A stretch of 5,407 bases of DNA from Thermaerobacter marianensis (GTDB lineage: Bacteria > Bacillota > Sulfobacillia > DYIH01 > DYIG01). A model generated the notes under the pieces. That model was given only the letters and a program-made list of their open reading frames with translations, was not told where the DNA came from and did not search any database. The DNA lies in NCBI GenBank assembly GCA_020723725.1, contig DYIG01000117.1, positions 1-5,407 on the forward strand. The letters are read 5' to 3'. The position numbers and the translations under genes are program-made. This document shows, one piece after another, positions 1 to 5,407 of this stretch; the first letter of the stretch is position 1, and each line of letters opens with the position of its first letter.

Positions 1-303
1 CATGGCATCAACATCGCGGCCAACATAACCGACTTCAGTAAACTTCGTGGCTTCCACCTTAACAAAAGGGGCATTCACCATTTTGGCAAGCCGGCGTGCG
101 ATTTCCGTTTTGCCAACCCCTGTAGGTCCTATCATCAGGATGTTCTTTGGCGAAACTTCATCAACGAGTTCCAGGGGAAGGCGTTGCCGCCTGATCCTGT
201 TCCTCAGGGCAATCGCCACCGCTTTTTTGGCCTCTCGCTGGCCGATGACATATTTATCCAGTTCACAGACTATATTGTGTGGTGTCATCTGTTCCAGGTT
301 CAA
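1..303 (-). CDS. hslU: ATP-dependent protease ATPase subunit HslU (ClpY/CodX), N-terminal part
   Basis: The first 101 codons of HslU are present; the gene continues past position 1. HslU is the AAA+ hexameric unfoldase that passes substrates into HslV. The start MNLEQMTPHNIVCELDKYVIG contains the conserved T-P-x-x-I-V-x-x-L-D-x-Y-V-I-G opening. QREAKKAVAIALRNR (22-36) precedes the Walker A loop GPTGVGKT (residues 59-66, with K65 and T66). The pore motif GYVG falls at 92-95 within ATKFTEVGYVGRDV, which is diagnostic for HslU and separates it from ClpX. Walker B, the sensor motifs and the I-domain lie outside the window. TTG at 303 is chosen because GGAGGGG stands 5 nt ahead; an ATG at 288 would remove five residues. 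It is very likely co-transcribed with hslV, and codY would be expected next. Confidence 0.95.
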   Translation of the reverse strand, partial: MNLEQMTPHNIVCELDKYVIGQREAKKAVAIALRNRIRRQRLPLELVDEVSPKNILMIGPTGVGKTEIARRLAKMVNAPFVKVEATKFTEVGYVGRDVDAM

Positions 304-308
304 GAGAA

Positions 309-315
309 CCCCTCC
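309..315 (-). promoter_or_regulatory. Ribosome-binding site of hslU (GGAGGGG)
   Basis: GGAGGGG ends 5 nt before a TTG at 301-303. An in-frame ATG at 286-288 is 20 nt from this site, too far for normal initiation, so TTG is preferred as the start of hslU. Confidence 0.65.
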
Positions 316-320
316 GTCCT

Positions 321-343
321 GGAGGCCTGGTCACCGGGCCTCC
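321..343 (-). repeat. Perfect 7-bp hairpin in the hslV-hslU gap
   Basis: GGAGGCC (337-343) and GGCCTCC (321-327) form a perfect, very GC-rich 7-bp stem around the 9-nt loop CGGTGACCA. It lies between the hslV stop and the hslU ribosome-binding site. It is not followed by a U-run, so a standard Rho-independent terminator is unlikely. The downstream arm could instead pair with the hslU Shine-Dalgarno (see findings). Confidence 0.65.
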
Positions 344-359
344 TAACATGGGCCTTTCA

Positions 360-893
360 TCACATCTCCAGTGCTTCCACAGTGATTCTATCATTCGTAT
401 ATATGCATATCCCCGCAGCAATAGCCAGAGCCTCGCGCGCAATCTCGGCAGCAGATAGAGACGTGTGTTTCAGAAGAGCCCTGGCCGCCGATAGGGCATA
501 GCCCCCTCCTGAACCGATGGCCACAACATTGTCATCAGGTTCAATGATCTCCCCGCCACCCGAAACAACATAAAGGTGTTCGGCATTGGCCACGATCAAC
601 AAGGCTTCAAGCCGTCGCAAGACCCTGTCCGAACGCCAGTCTCGGGCCAGCTCGACCACCGCCCTGGAAAGGTTACCATGGACCGATTCCAATTTGGCTT
701 CAAATTTGTCAAAAAGGGTCACCGCATCGGCGACAGACCCGGCAAATCCGGCCAGTATTTGACCATTATACAGGCGTCTGACCTTCTTTGCCCCCTGTTT
801 CATGACGATATTTTGAAGCGTGACCTGACCATCACCGGCTATGGCAACCTGGTTTCCGGTTTGAACCGCCAGGATAGTTGTCCCTCTGAACAA
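360..893 (-). CDS. hslV: ATP-dependent protease peptidase subunit HslV (ClpQ/CodW)
   Basis: HslV is the proteolytic core of the HslUV (ClpYQ) complex: two stacked hexamers with N-terminal threonine active sites, fed by HslU hexamers in the cytoplasm. From the TTG at 893 the product has 177 residues and begins MFRGTTILAV. Removal of the four-residue leader would expose T5 as the catalytic residue. Counting from that threonine, D17 (AGDGQVTL) and K33 (QGAKKVRRL) fall exactly where the family needs them; AGFAGSVAD and the C-terminal AAGICIYTN are also typical. A GTG at 911 overlaps the xerC stop (GTGA) and would add six residues (183 total), but it contains the Shine-Dalgarno sequence, so the shorter form is preferred. 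Bacillus CodW has been reported to work with an N-terminal serine; here the short leader makes the threonine form more likely. hslU follows after 56 nt. Confidence 0.95.
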   Translation of the reverse strand: MFRGTTILAVQTGNQVAIAGDGQVTLQNIVMKQGAKKVRRLYNGQILAGFAGSVADAVTLFDKFEAKLESVHGNLSRAVVELARDWRSDRVLRRLEALLIVANAEHLYVVSGGGEIIEPDDNVVAIGSGGGYALSAARALLKHTSLSAAEIAREALAIAAGICIYTNDRITVEALEM

Positions 894-899
894 TGGGAT

Positions 900-907
900 C
901 CCTCCTT
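900..907 (-). promoter_or_regulatory. Ribosome-binding site of hslV (AAGGAGGG)
   Basis: AAGGAGGG, a near-perfect Shine-Dalgarno, follows directly after the xerC TGA and ends 6 nt before a TTG at 891-893. It lies inside the coding sequence that would result from the upstream GTG at 911, so it can serve only the internal TTG. It is the main reason for placing the hslV start at 893. Confidence 0.75.
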
Positions 908-1828
908 TCACGCCCGGGGATGGGCTTGCAGGTACACAGAGCGCAACCGTTCCCTTGTTACATGAGTATATATTTGTGTCGTAGATAGGCTGGCATGACC
1001 AAGAAGCTCCTGGACAGCCCTGAGATCGGCGCCATTGTCCAGCATATGGGTCGCAACGGAGTGGCGGAATACATGCGGAGTGACATGCGCCGTTATTGGG
1101 ACCCTATCGGCATATTTTTTTACAATATTCCTGACACTTCTTACCGAAATCCTGGTGCCGCTTCTATTAACGAATAAAGGTTCTCCTTTTTCCGGAATTA
1201 TGGTGTTTTTTGCCCAGGCAAACTTTGGCCTCACTGACTGTAGGTACTCGCCCAGCGCGGCTATGGCCTCACTGCCAAGGGGAATGATCCGATCTTTACC
1301 CCCCTTGCCCTTCACATGAACCAATCCGGCAGAGGAATCCACGTCAATCATATCAAGGTCCACAATCTCGCTAACCCTCATGCCTGTGGCGTATAAAACC
1401 TCCATAATGGCCCGGTCCCTCTTGCCTATGGGGCTGATCTGGTCCGGTCTCTGAATGAGGTCCGCCGCCTCTTCCTTCTGCATAAAGAGCGGTAGGCGCC
1501 GGCCGAGTTTCGGGGTAGCGATGCCCCGCAAGGGGTTAATGCTTAAGCCTCTCTCCTTACATAGATACCTGTAAAAGGAACGCAGGGAAGCGAGTTTTCT
1601 GGCGATTGACCTGCGCGTATACCCCTGTCCGTGAAGGAAGGCCAGGTATTGTCTGATCTGTATATGTTTTACCCTGGCGATGTCCTCTAATTGGGGCAAG
1701 CCTTCGTTCCACCCCAGGGCAGAGAAGAACTGTTGGAGATGGGCGGCATAGGCTTCAATAGTGTGAATGGAAGCGCCTTTAATAACAGTAAGGTATTCTA
1801 AAAAACTTGCTTGCAAGTCCTCTCCCAT
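908..1828 (-). CDS. xerC: Tyrosine recombinase XerC (CodV)
   Basis: This 306-residue protein is a site-specific tyrosine recombinase. In the family it acts with XerD at the dif site near the terminus to resolve chromosome dimers before division. Residues about 5-95 form the SAM-like N-terminal DNA-binding domain, including the family pattern TRRSIARKLASLRSFYRYL (71-89). The catalytic domain carries the full set: R151 (ATGMRVSE), K175 (VKGKGGKDR), H252 and R255 (TPHVFRH), H278 (ELLGHAS) and the nucleophile Y287 (TQIYTH). The start is ATG at 1828 with GAGGTG (1834-1839) five nt before it, inside the end of trmFO; the 31-nt overlap suggests coupled translation. XerC rather than XerD or a phage integrase is inferred from length and from its position between trmFO and hslV, where Bacillus has codV. 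No dif-like site was recognised in the window. Confidence 0.93.
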   Translation of the reverse strand: MGEDLQASFLEYLTVIKGASIHTIEAYAAHLQQFFSALGWNEGLPQLEDIARVKHIQIRQYLAFLHGQGYTRRSIARKLASLRSFYRYLCKERGLSINPLRGIATPKLGRRLPLFMQKEEAADLIQRPDQISPIGKRDRAIMEVLYATGMRVSEIVDLDMIDVDSSAGLVHVKGKGGKDRIIPLGSEAIAALGEYLQSVRPKFAWAKNTIIPEKGEPLFVNRSGTRISVRSVRNIVKKYADRVPITAHVTPHVFRHSVATHMLDNGADLRAVQELLGHASLSTTQIYTHVTRERLRSVYLQAHPRA

Positions 1829-3168
1829 TCCGTCACCTCACGTTGCCAAAAACGTGCCAGTGTTTCCAGGGCCCTCTCTGCACGAAGCAGTTTGCGGGCA
1901 CGGCTACCCCCTTTCACCTTTTCGGTTAAAGGAGGCAATAAACCGAAACTTATGTTCATGGGCTGAAACCCTTCAGGTTCTGCCGTTACTATGTAGTGAC
2001 AAAGCGACCCAATCGCTGTTCCCCGAGGGAATTGAAACGGGTTTTCCCCCTGCCCGATACGGGCCGCATTGATCCCCGCGACCAACCCCGTTGCTATAGA
2101 TTCAATATACCCTTCTACGCCGGTGATCTGTCCAGCAAACAAGAGTTTCGGTTTGGAACGCGTCTGTAAAGTAGGCTCGAGCAAACTTGGACTGTTGAGA
2201 AAAATGTTGCGGTGCATCACCCCGAACCTCACGAACTCCGCGTTTTTCAGTCCAGGGATTAAACCAAAGACGCGTTTTTGCTCGCTCCATTTGAGTGCCG
2301 TTTGGAACCCCACCATATTATATAGCGTGCCTTCCCTGTTGTCTTGCCGGAGTTGCACCACAGCATAAGGCTCCTGGCCGTTACGGGGGTCGATGAGTCC
2401 GACAGGCTTAAGGGGTCCATACCTGAGCGTATCCAGGCCGCGGCGCGCCATCTCCTCAACCGGAAGACACCCTTCAAAGTAGGGCACAGGGTCAAAATTA
2501 TGCCTCGGGGCGGATTGGGCCGAAATCAGGGCGGCATGGAAATCCCTGTATTGCCTTTCATCCAGGGGGCAGTTGAGATAGGCCGCCTCCCCTCCCTTGC
2601 CATAACGTGACCCGAAGAAAACCTGAGCCTTATCGATGCTCTCTGCCGTTATCACGGGGGCGGCGGCATCATAGAAAGAAAGGTAACCCCGCCCTGTAAG
2701 GCTCATTATGCTTTCCGCCAATGGCTGGCTGGTCAGGGGACCGGAGGCGACAATGACAGGTTGACTGTCGGCGTCAGGGACTTCGGTAACCTCTTCACGT
2801 ATCAGTTCTATAAGGGGATGCCCTTCTACGGCTTCGGTAACACCTATCGCAAAACGCTCACGGTCAACGGCCAACGCCCCGCCTGCCGGGACCTTGCAAT
2901 CATCGGCAACCCGCATTATGAGGGAACCGGCGCGGCGCAACTCTTCCTTCAATAATCCGGCGGCATTTTCCAGGGACGCTCCTCGCAGGGAGTTGCTGCA
3001 TACCAACTCTGCCAGCCAGGGGGTCCGGTGGGCAGGGGTCATCTTTCGCGGGCGCATTTCAAATAGCCTTACCCGCATCCCCCTCAGGGCTGCCTGCCAG
3101 GCAGCCTCTGAGCCTGCCAGCCCTCCGCCTATGACAATTACGTCAGGCACCGCCAGTCGCGGGAGCAA
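1798..3168 (-). CDS. trmFO: Folate- and FAD-dependent tRNA (uracil-54-C5)-methyltransferase TrmFO
   Basis: TrmFO makes 5-methyluridine at position 54 in the tRNA T-loop, taking the carbon from 5,10-methylenetetrahydrofolate and reducing it with FAD and NAD(P)H. The protein has 456 residues, slightly longer than the roughly 435 of the Bacillus enzyme. It begins with the dinucleotide-binding fold VIVIGGGLAGSEAAW (residues 10-24). Two family cysteines are in place: C57 in AELVCSNSLRG and C234 in YFEGCLPVEEM, aligning with the catalytic pair known from Bacillus (C53/C226). GQITGVEGYIESIATGL near 346-362 is the C-terminal FAD-contact motif. The chosen start is TTG at 3168, with AGGGGTG ahead; a GTG at 3150 would shorten it by six residues. 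It overlaps topA by 26 nt and xerC by 31 nt. It was formerly called Gid; it differs from MnmG in length and in the paired cysteine motifs. Confidence 0.96.
   Translation of the reverse strand: MLPRLAVPDVIVIGGGLAGSEAAWQAALRGMRVRLFEMRPRKMTPAHRTPWLAELVCSNSLRGASLENAAGLLKEELRRAGSLIMRVADDCKVPAGGALAVDRERFAIGVTEAVEGHPLIELIREEVTEVPDADSQPVIVASGPLTSQPLAESIMSLTGRGYLSFYDAAAPVITAESIDKAQVFFGSRYGKGGEAAYLNCPLDERQYRDFHAALISAQSAPRHNFDPVPYFEGCLPVEEMARRGLDTLRYGPLKPVGLIDPRNGQEPYAVVQLRQDNREGTLYNMVGFQTALKWSEQKRVFGLIPGLKNAEFVRFGVMHRNIFLNSPSLLEPTLQTRSKPKLLFAGQITGVEGYIESIATGLVAGINAARIGQGENPFQFPRGTAIGSLCHYIVTAEPEGFQPMNISFGLLPPLTEKVKGGSRARKLLRAERALETLARFWQREVTEWERTCKQVF
3083..3112 (-). repeat. Strong imperfect inverted repeat inside trmFO
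   Basis: CTCAG pairs with CTGAG as the outer arms (3108-3112 and 3083-3087). GGCTGCCTG pairs with CAGGCAGCC as the inner arms (3098-3106 and 3088-3096). Only one bulged base (3107) and one central base (3097) are unpaired in the symmetry. In RNA this would fold as 5 bp, a bulge, then 7 bp around a 5-nt loop. It covers codons about 20-29 (S-E-A-A-W-Q-A-A-L-R). There is no U-run after it, so it is not a standard terminator. Confidence 0.6.
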
Positions 3169-5233
3169 CGTAATCGCACCCCTGACCTGAGCACTTTAGG
3201 GCTGGATCCCCCTTGCCACCCTTGGCAACCAGTATTGAGCCACACTTGGGGCAATTACCCTCCGGGCGAGCCCAGCTTACAAAATCACACTGCGGGTATT
3301 TGCTGCACCCATAGAACTTGCGCCCCTTGCGGCTCCTTCGTTCCACAATTTGCCCGTCACAACGCGGGCAAACAGCATCAACGCGTGTCTGTAAGGGCTT
3401 GGTATTGCGGCATTCAGGGTAACCGGAGCAGGCCAGGAATTTACCGTAGCGTCCAACCTTGATCACCATGGGGCGATTGCAGTTCTCGCACACCTCATCC
3501 GTTACTTCATCAGGTATCTTGACCCGTTCGATCTGCTTATCGGCGTTCTTTAGGGTTTCAGCAAAGGAATTGTAAAAATCCTTTATGACACCTGACCAAC
3601 GGAAACGCCCTTCCTCTATCTCGTCCAGGTGATTCTCCATGCCTGCCGTAAACTCGACATTGACGATGTCCGGGAAATGCTCCTTCAGCAGCCCCGTTAC
3701 GACCCGCCCAAGTTCGGTTGGCTTAAAACGCTTGTTTTCCTTGGTAACGTAACCCCGTTCCTGAATGGTGCCGATGATTGGCACGTAAGTGCTTGGCCTG
3801 CCAATACCCTTTTCTTCGAGGGTCTTGACCAGCATGGCCTCGGTATAACGAGGAGGCGGTTCTGTGAAATGCTGTTTGGGATCAATGCTTTGCAGGGTCA
3901 GGGTGTCTCCCTCTGTTAAGTCAGGCAACGCCTTGCCCTCTTCGTCCTCATTATCTTCATCATCCTGACCTTCCACGTAAAGCGACATGAACCCCGGAAA
4001 AGTCATTGTCTGACCTGAGGCCCTGAAAAGGTGTCCGCCCGCAACGATATCCACTGTGACGGTATCGAAAACGGCTGCGCTCATCTGGCTCGCGATAAAT
4101 CGTTCCCAAATCAGCTTGTAAAGCCTGTACTGGTCACGGGAAAGGCTTGCCTTGATGTCCTCAGGGTGCCAGGAAACATGCGTGGGTCTGATGGCTTCAT
4201 GGGCATCCTGGGCGCCCTTGGACTTGCCCGCCTGCACCCGGGGCGAGGAATACTCCGCCCCATACTTGTGTTCTATGTAGTCCTTGGCCTCCGCGATGGC
4301 CTCTGCGGAAACACGGGTGGAATCAGTGCGGATATAAGTCACCAAGCCGACTGACCCCTCGCCGGCGACTTCAACCCCTTCATACAACTCCTGAGCGATA
4401 CGCATCGTACGGCTTACCGAGAACCCCAGTTTGCGAGACGCCTCCTGTTGCAGACTGGAGGTAGTGAACGGGGCGGCCGGCGTCCGGCGCTTCTCCTTCT
4501 CCTTCACTGCCTGGACGGTAAACGGAATGCCGGTAATCTCTCCAATCACCCTATCGACCTGATCCTTGTTGGAGAGCACGGCCTTCTTACCGTCCGAGCC
4601 ATAATAACGGGCTGCAAAGGCAGCGGTAGAGGCCTCCTTAACGAGGTAGGCAGCCAGGGTCCAATACTCTTCCGGTTGGAAGGCCTCTATCTCCTCTTCC
4701 CTGTCACATATCAGTCGTACAGCAACTGATTGAACCCTCCCGGCGCTAAGCCCGCGGCGCACCTTGCGCCACAATAACGGGCTGAGGTTGTAACCCACAA
4801 GCCTGTCGAGCACTCGGCGTGCTTGCTGGGCATTAACCAGGTCCTTATTTATAGGCCGCGGTTCCTTGAACGCTTTTTGGATAGCGTCACGCGTAATTTC
4901 ATTAAACGTGACCCTGCACCGATCCTCATCCCGAAGACCTATCAGGTGAGCGATGTGCCAGGAGATGGCCTCTCCCTCGCGGTCAGGGTCGGTGGCCAGG
5001 AAGACACGATCTGCTTTCTTCGCTTCCTCCCGCAGTTTTTGCACGATTTCCCCTTTTCCGCGGATGATGATGTAGTTGGGTGTGAAATCCTTTTCAATGT
5101 CAATCCCCAGCTTGCTCTTGGGAAGATCCCTTATGTGTCCCATCGACGCGGTAACACGATAGCCTTTGCCGAGGAACTTTTCAATGGTCTTGGCTTTGGC
5201 CGGTGATTCCACGATCACCAATGCTTTGGTCAA
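3143..5233 (-). CDS. topA: DNA topoisomerase I (type IA, TopA)
   Basis: This 696-residue protein relaxes negatively supercoiled DNA by cutting one strand through a tyrosine intermediate. The N-terminal Toprim domain opens with VIVESPAKA (E9) and carries the metal-binding TDPDREGE motif (D82, D84, E86). GLSAGRVQS lies at 161-169, the active tyrosine is Y300 in VTYIRTDS, DAHEAIRPT follows at 343-351, and GIGRPSTY at 476-483. An acidic patch (about 424-432) sits between core segments. The C terminus has three complete four-cysteine zinc ribbons: C582/C585/C602/C608, C622/C625/C643/C649 and C661/C664/C681/C686. The length is normal for Firmicutes TopA. The start is TTG, forced by an upstream in-frame stop and supported by GGGGGTG. 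The 3' end overlaps trmFO by 26 nt, suggesting translational coupling. Reverse gyrase and topoisomerase III are excluded by the lack of a helicase domain and by the three zinc ribbons. Confidence 0.97.
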   Translation of the reverse strand: MTKALVIVESPAKAKTIEKFLGKGYRVTASMGHIRDLPKSKLGIDIEKDFTPNYIIIRGKGEIVQKLREEAKKADRVFLATDPDREGEAISWHIAHLIGLRDEDRCRVTFNEITRDAIQKAFKEPRPINKDLVNAQQARRVLDRLVGYNLSPLLWRKVRRGLSAGRVQSVAVRLICDREEEIEAFQPEEYWTLAAYLVKEASTAAFAARYYGSDGKKAVLSNKDQVDRVIGEITGIPFTVQAVKEKEKRRTPAAPFTTSSLQQEASRKLGFSVSRTMRIAQELYEGVEVAGEGSVGLVTYIRTDSTRVSAEAIAEAKDYIEHKYGAEYSSPRVQAGKSKGAQDAHEAIRPTHVSWHPEDIKASLSRDQYRLYKLIWERFIASQMSAAVFDTVTVDIVAGGHLFRASGQTMTFPGFMSLYVEGQDDEDNEDEEGKALPDLTEGDTLTLQSIDPKQHFTEPPPRYTEAMLVKTLEEKGIGRPSTYVPIIGTIQERGYVTKENKRFKPTELGRVVTGLLKEHFPDIVNVEFTAGMENHLDEIEEGRFRWSGVIKDFYNSFAETLKNADKQIERVKIPDEVTDEVCENCNRPMVIKVGRYGKFLACSGYPECRNTKPLQTRVDAVCPRCDGQIVERRSRKGRKFYGCSKYPQCDFVSWARPEGNCPKCGSILVAKGGKGDPALKCSGQGCDYVAPATGGA
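3177..3183 (-). promoter_or_regulatory. Ribosome-binding site of trmFO (AGGGGTG)
   Basis: AGGGGTG, close to AGGAGGTG, lies inside the end of topA and finishes 8 nt before the TTG at 3168. The competing in-frame GTG at 3148-3150 has only a weak purine stretch in front of it, so the site favours the TTG. Confidence 0.55.
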
Positions 5234-5238
5234 GCTGA

Positions 5239-5245
5239 CACCCCC
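5239..5245 (-). promoter_or_regulatory. Ribosome-binding site of topA (GGGGGTG)
   Basis: GGGGGTG differs at one base from the Shine-Dalgarno core GGAGGTG and ends 5 nt before the TTG at 5233. An in-frame TGA at 5249-5251 lies just upstream, with no ATG or GTG between. TTG is therefore the first usable start in this frame. Confidence 0.7.
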
Positions 5246-5255
5246 ACTTCATGGT

Positions 5256-5284
5256 AGTATAAACTTCCCCAAGGTTAATGGGAA
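5256..5284 (-). promoter_or_regulatory. Candidate promoter TTCCCA-N17-TATACT before topA
   Basis: A -35-like TTCCCA (5279-5284, 4 of 6 consensus bases) is followed after exactly 17 nt by a -10-like TATACT (5256-5261, 5 of 6). Transcription from it would give a leader of only about 15 nt before the topA TTG, still including the ribosome-binding site. It competes with the TATAAT a little upstream. Either, both or neither may be real. Confidence 0.25.
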
Positions 5285-5286
5285 CC

Positions 5287-5292
5287 ATTATA
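5287..5292 (-). promoter_or_regulatory. Candidate -10 box (TATAAT) upstream of topA
   Basis: A perfect sigma-A -10 hexamer, TATAAT, overlaps the dprA stop codon and lies 53 nt upstream of the topA start. I see no convincing -35 hexamer at 16-18 nt upstream and no TG extension. It could let topA and the genes behind it be transcribed independently of dprA, but it may be chance. Confidence 0.3.
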
Positions 5293-5407
5293 CCCGCCAA
5301 GCCGAGGCTCTGAGGAATAGGGAACCTGGCAATTCGCATATCAAACCACGCAACTGCAGCCCCATAAGCCCGGCAACCAACTGATTTACCGGCATACCGG
5401 TCAGCCT
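5288..5407 (-). CDS. dprA: DNA processing protein DprA, C-terminal end (partial)
   Basis: This is the last 39 codons plus a TAA stop of a gene that enters from the right edge. The translation begins RLTGMPVNQLVAGLMGLQLR and continues with GLICELPGSLFLRA. This matches the small winged-helix domain at the C terminus of DprA/Smf proteins, whose usual pattern is a T-G-x-P-V-N start, a helix, then L-x-L-x-G-L-I-x-x-L-P-G. In this family DprA binds incoming single-stranded DNA and loads RecA during natural transformation. The Rossmann-like core is outside the window, so nothing can be said about its integrity. Position directly upstream of topA is the common Firmicutes arrangement and supports the call. 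The stop codon overlaps a perfect TATAAT sequence. Confidence 0.8.
   Translation of the reverse strand, partial: RLTGMPVNQLVAGLMGLQLRGLICELPGSLFLRASAWRV

Noticed and set aside
321..343. The hslV-hslU hairpin as a Rho-independent terminator
   Set aside because: It is followed by AGGACGGAGGGG, with no U-tract, and hslU begins 18 nt later in the same operon.
263..349. A 28-codon minus-strand reading frame from an ATG in the hslV-hslU gap (with a GTG further in, after AGGAGG), ending inside the start of hslU, possibly a leader peptide
   Set aside because: It is out of frame with hslU, the AGGAGG is only 4 nt from the GTG, the ATG has a weak SD, and its composition is explained by the hairpin and the hslU coding sequence. 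No independent support.
424..780. Possible chimera or horizontal transfer in hslV
   Set aside because: Motifs, length, base composition by eye and operon position all fit vertical inheritance; nothing foreign is visible.
576..965. Long plus-strand reading frames opposite hslV, xerC, trmFO and topA
   Set aside because: All lie opposite conserved genes with intact catalytic motifs, have no convincing ribosome-binding sites and show no recognisable protein family. They are frame shadows.
5263..5285. Short inverted repeat TTCCC/GGGAA in the dprA-topA gap as a dprA terminator
   Set aside because: The stem is only 5 bp with a long loop and no U-run follows. It overlaps the candidate promoter elements and is too weak to call.

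Overview
The window holds one continuous housekeeping operon, entirely on the minus strand, typical of low-GC Gram-positive bacteria (Firmicutes/Bacillota). Read in the direction of transcription (high to low coordinates), it runs: the 3' end of dprA, topA, trmFO, xerC (codV), hslV (clpQ/codW), and the 5' end of hslU (clpY/codX). This dprA-topA-trmFO-xerC-hslV-hslU order is well known from Bacillus and clostridia, where codY usually follows hslU; codY would lie beyond position 1. The folate-dependent TrmFO, the Gram-positive operon order and the moderate GC content (about half, by eye) suggest a member of the Clostridia, perhaps Peptococcaceae/Desulfotomaculum-like. The class call is an inference, and no species is claimed.

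Layout: positions 5288-5407 carry the last 39 codons of dprA. A 54-nt gap (5234-5287) contains candidate promoter elements and the topA ribosome-binding site. topA (3143-5233) overlaps trmFO (1798-3168) by 26 nt, and trmFO overlaps xerC (908-1828) by 31 nt. hslV is best started at an internal TTG (360-893), 14 nt after the xerC stop. A 56-nt gap with a strong hairpin precedes hslU (1-303, running off the left edge with its N-terminal 101 residues). No RNA gene, insertion sequence, CRISPR array or gene on the plus strand was found.

Functions: the genes cover DNA uptake and recombination (DprA), relaxation of negative supercoils (TopA), tRNA m5U54 formation (TrmFO), chromosome dimer resolution (XerC) and a two-component proteasome-like protease (HslV peptidase plus HslU unfoldase). 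All visible catalytic motifs are intact, so none of the genes looks like a pseudogene.

I found no undescribed system. Points worth a second look: TTG start codons at four of the five visible gene starts, a Shine-Dalgarno match that moves the hslV start, a hairpin with a possible alternative SD-sequestering pairing ahead of hslU, and a strong stem-loop early in the trmFO coding region.
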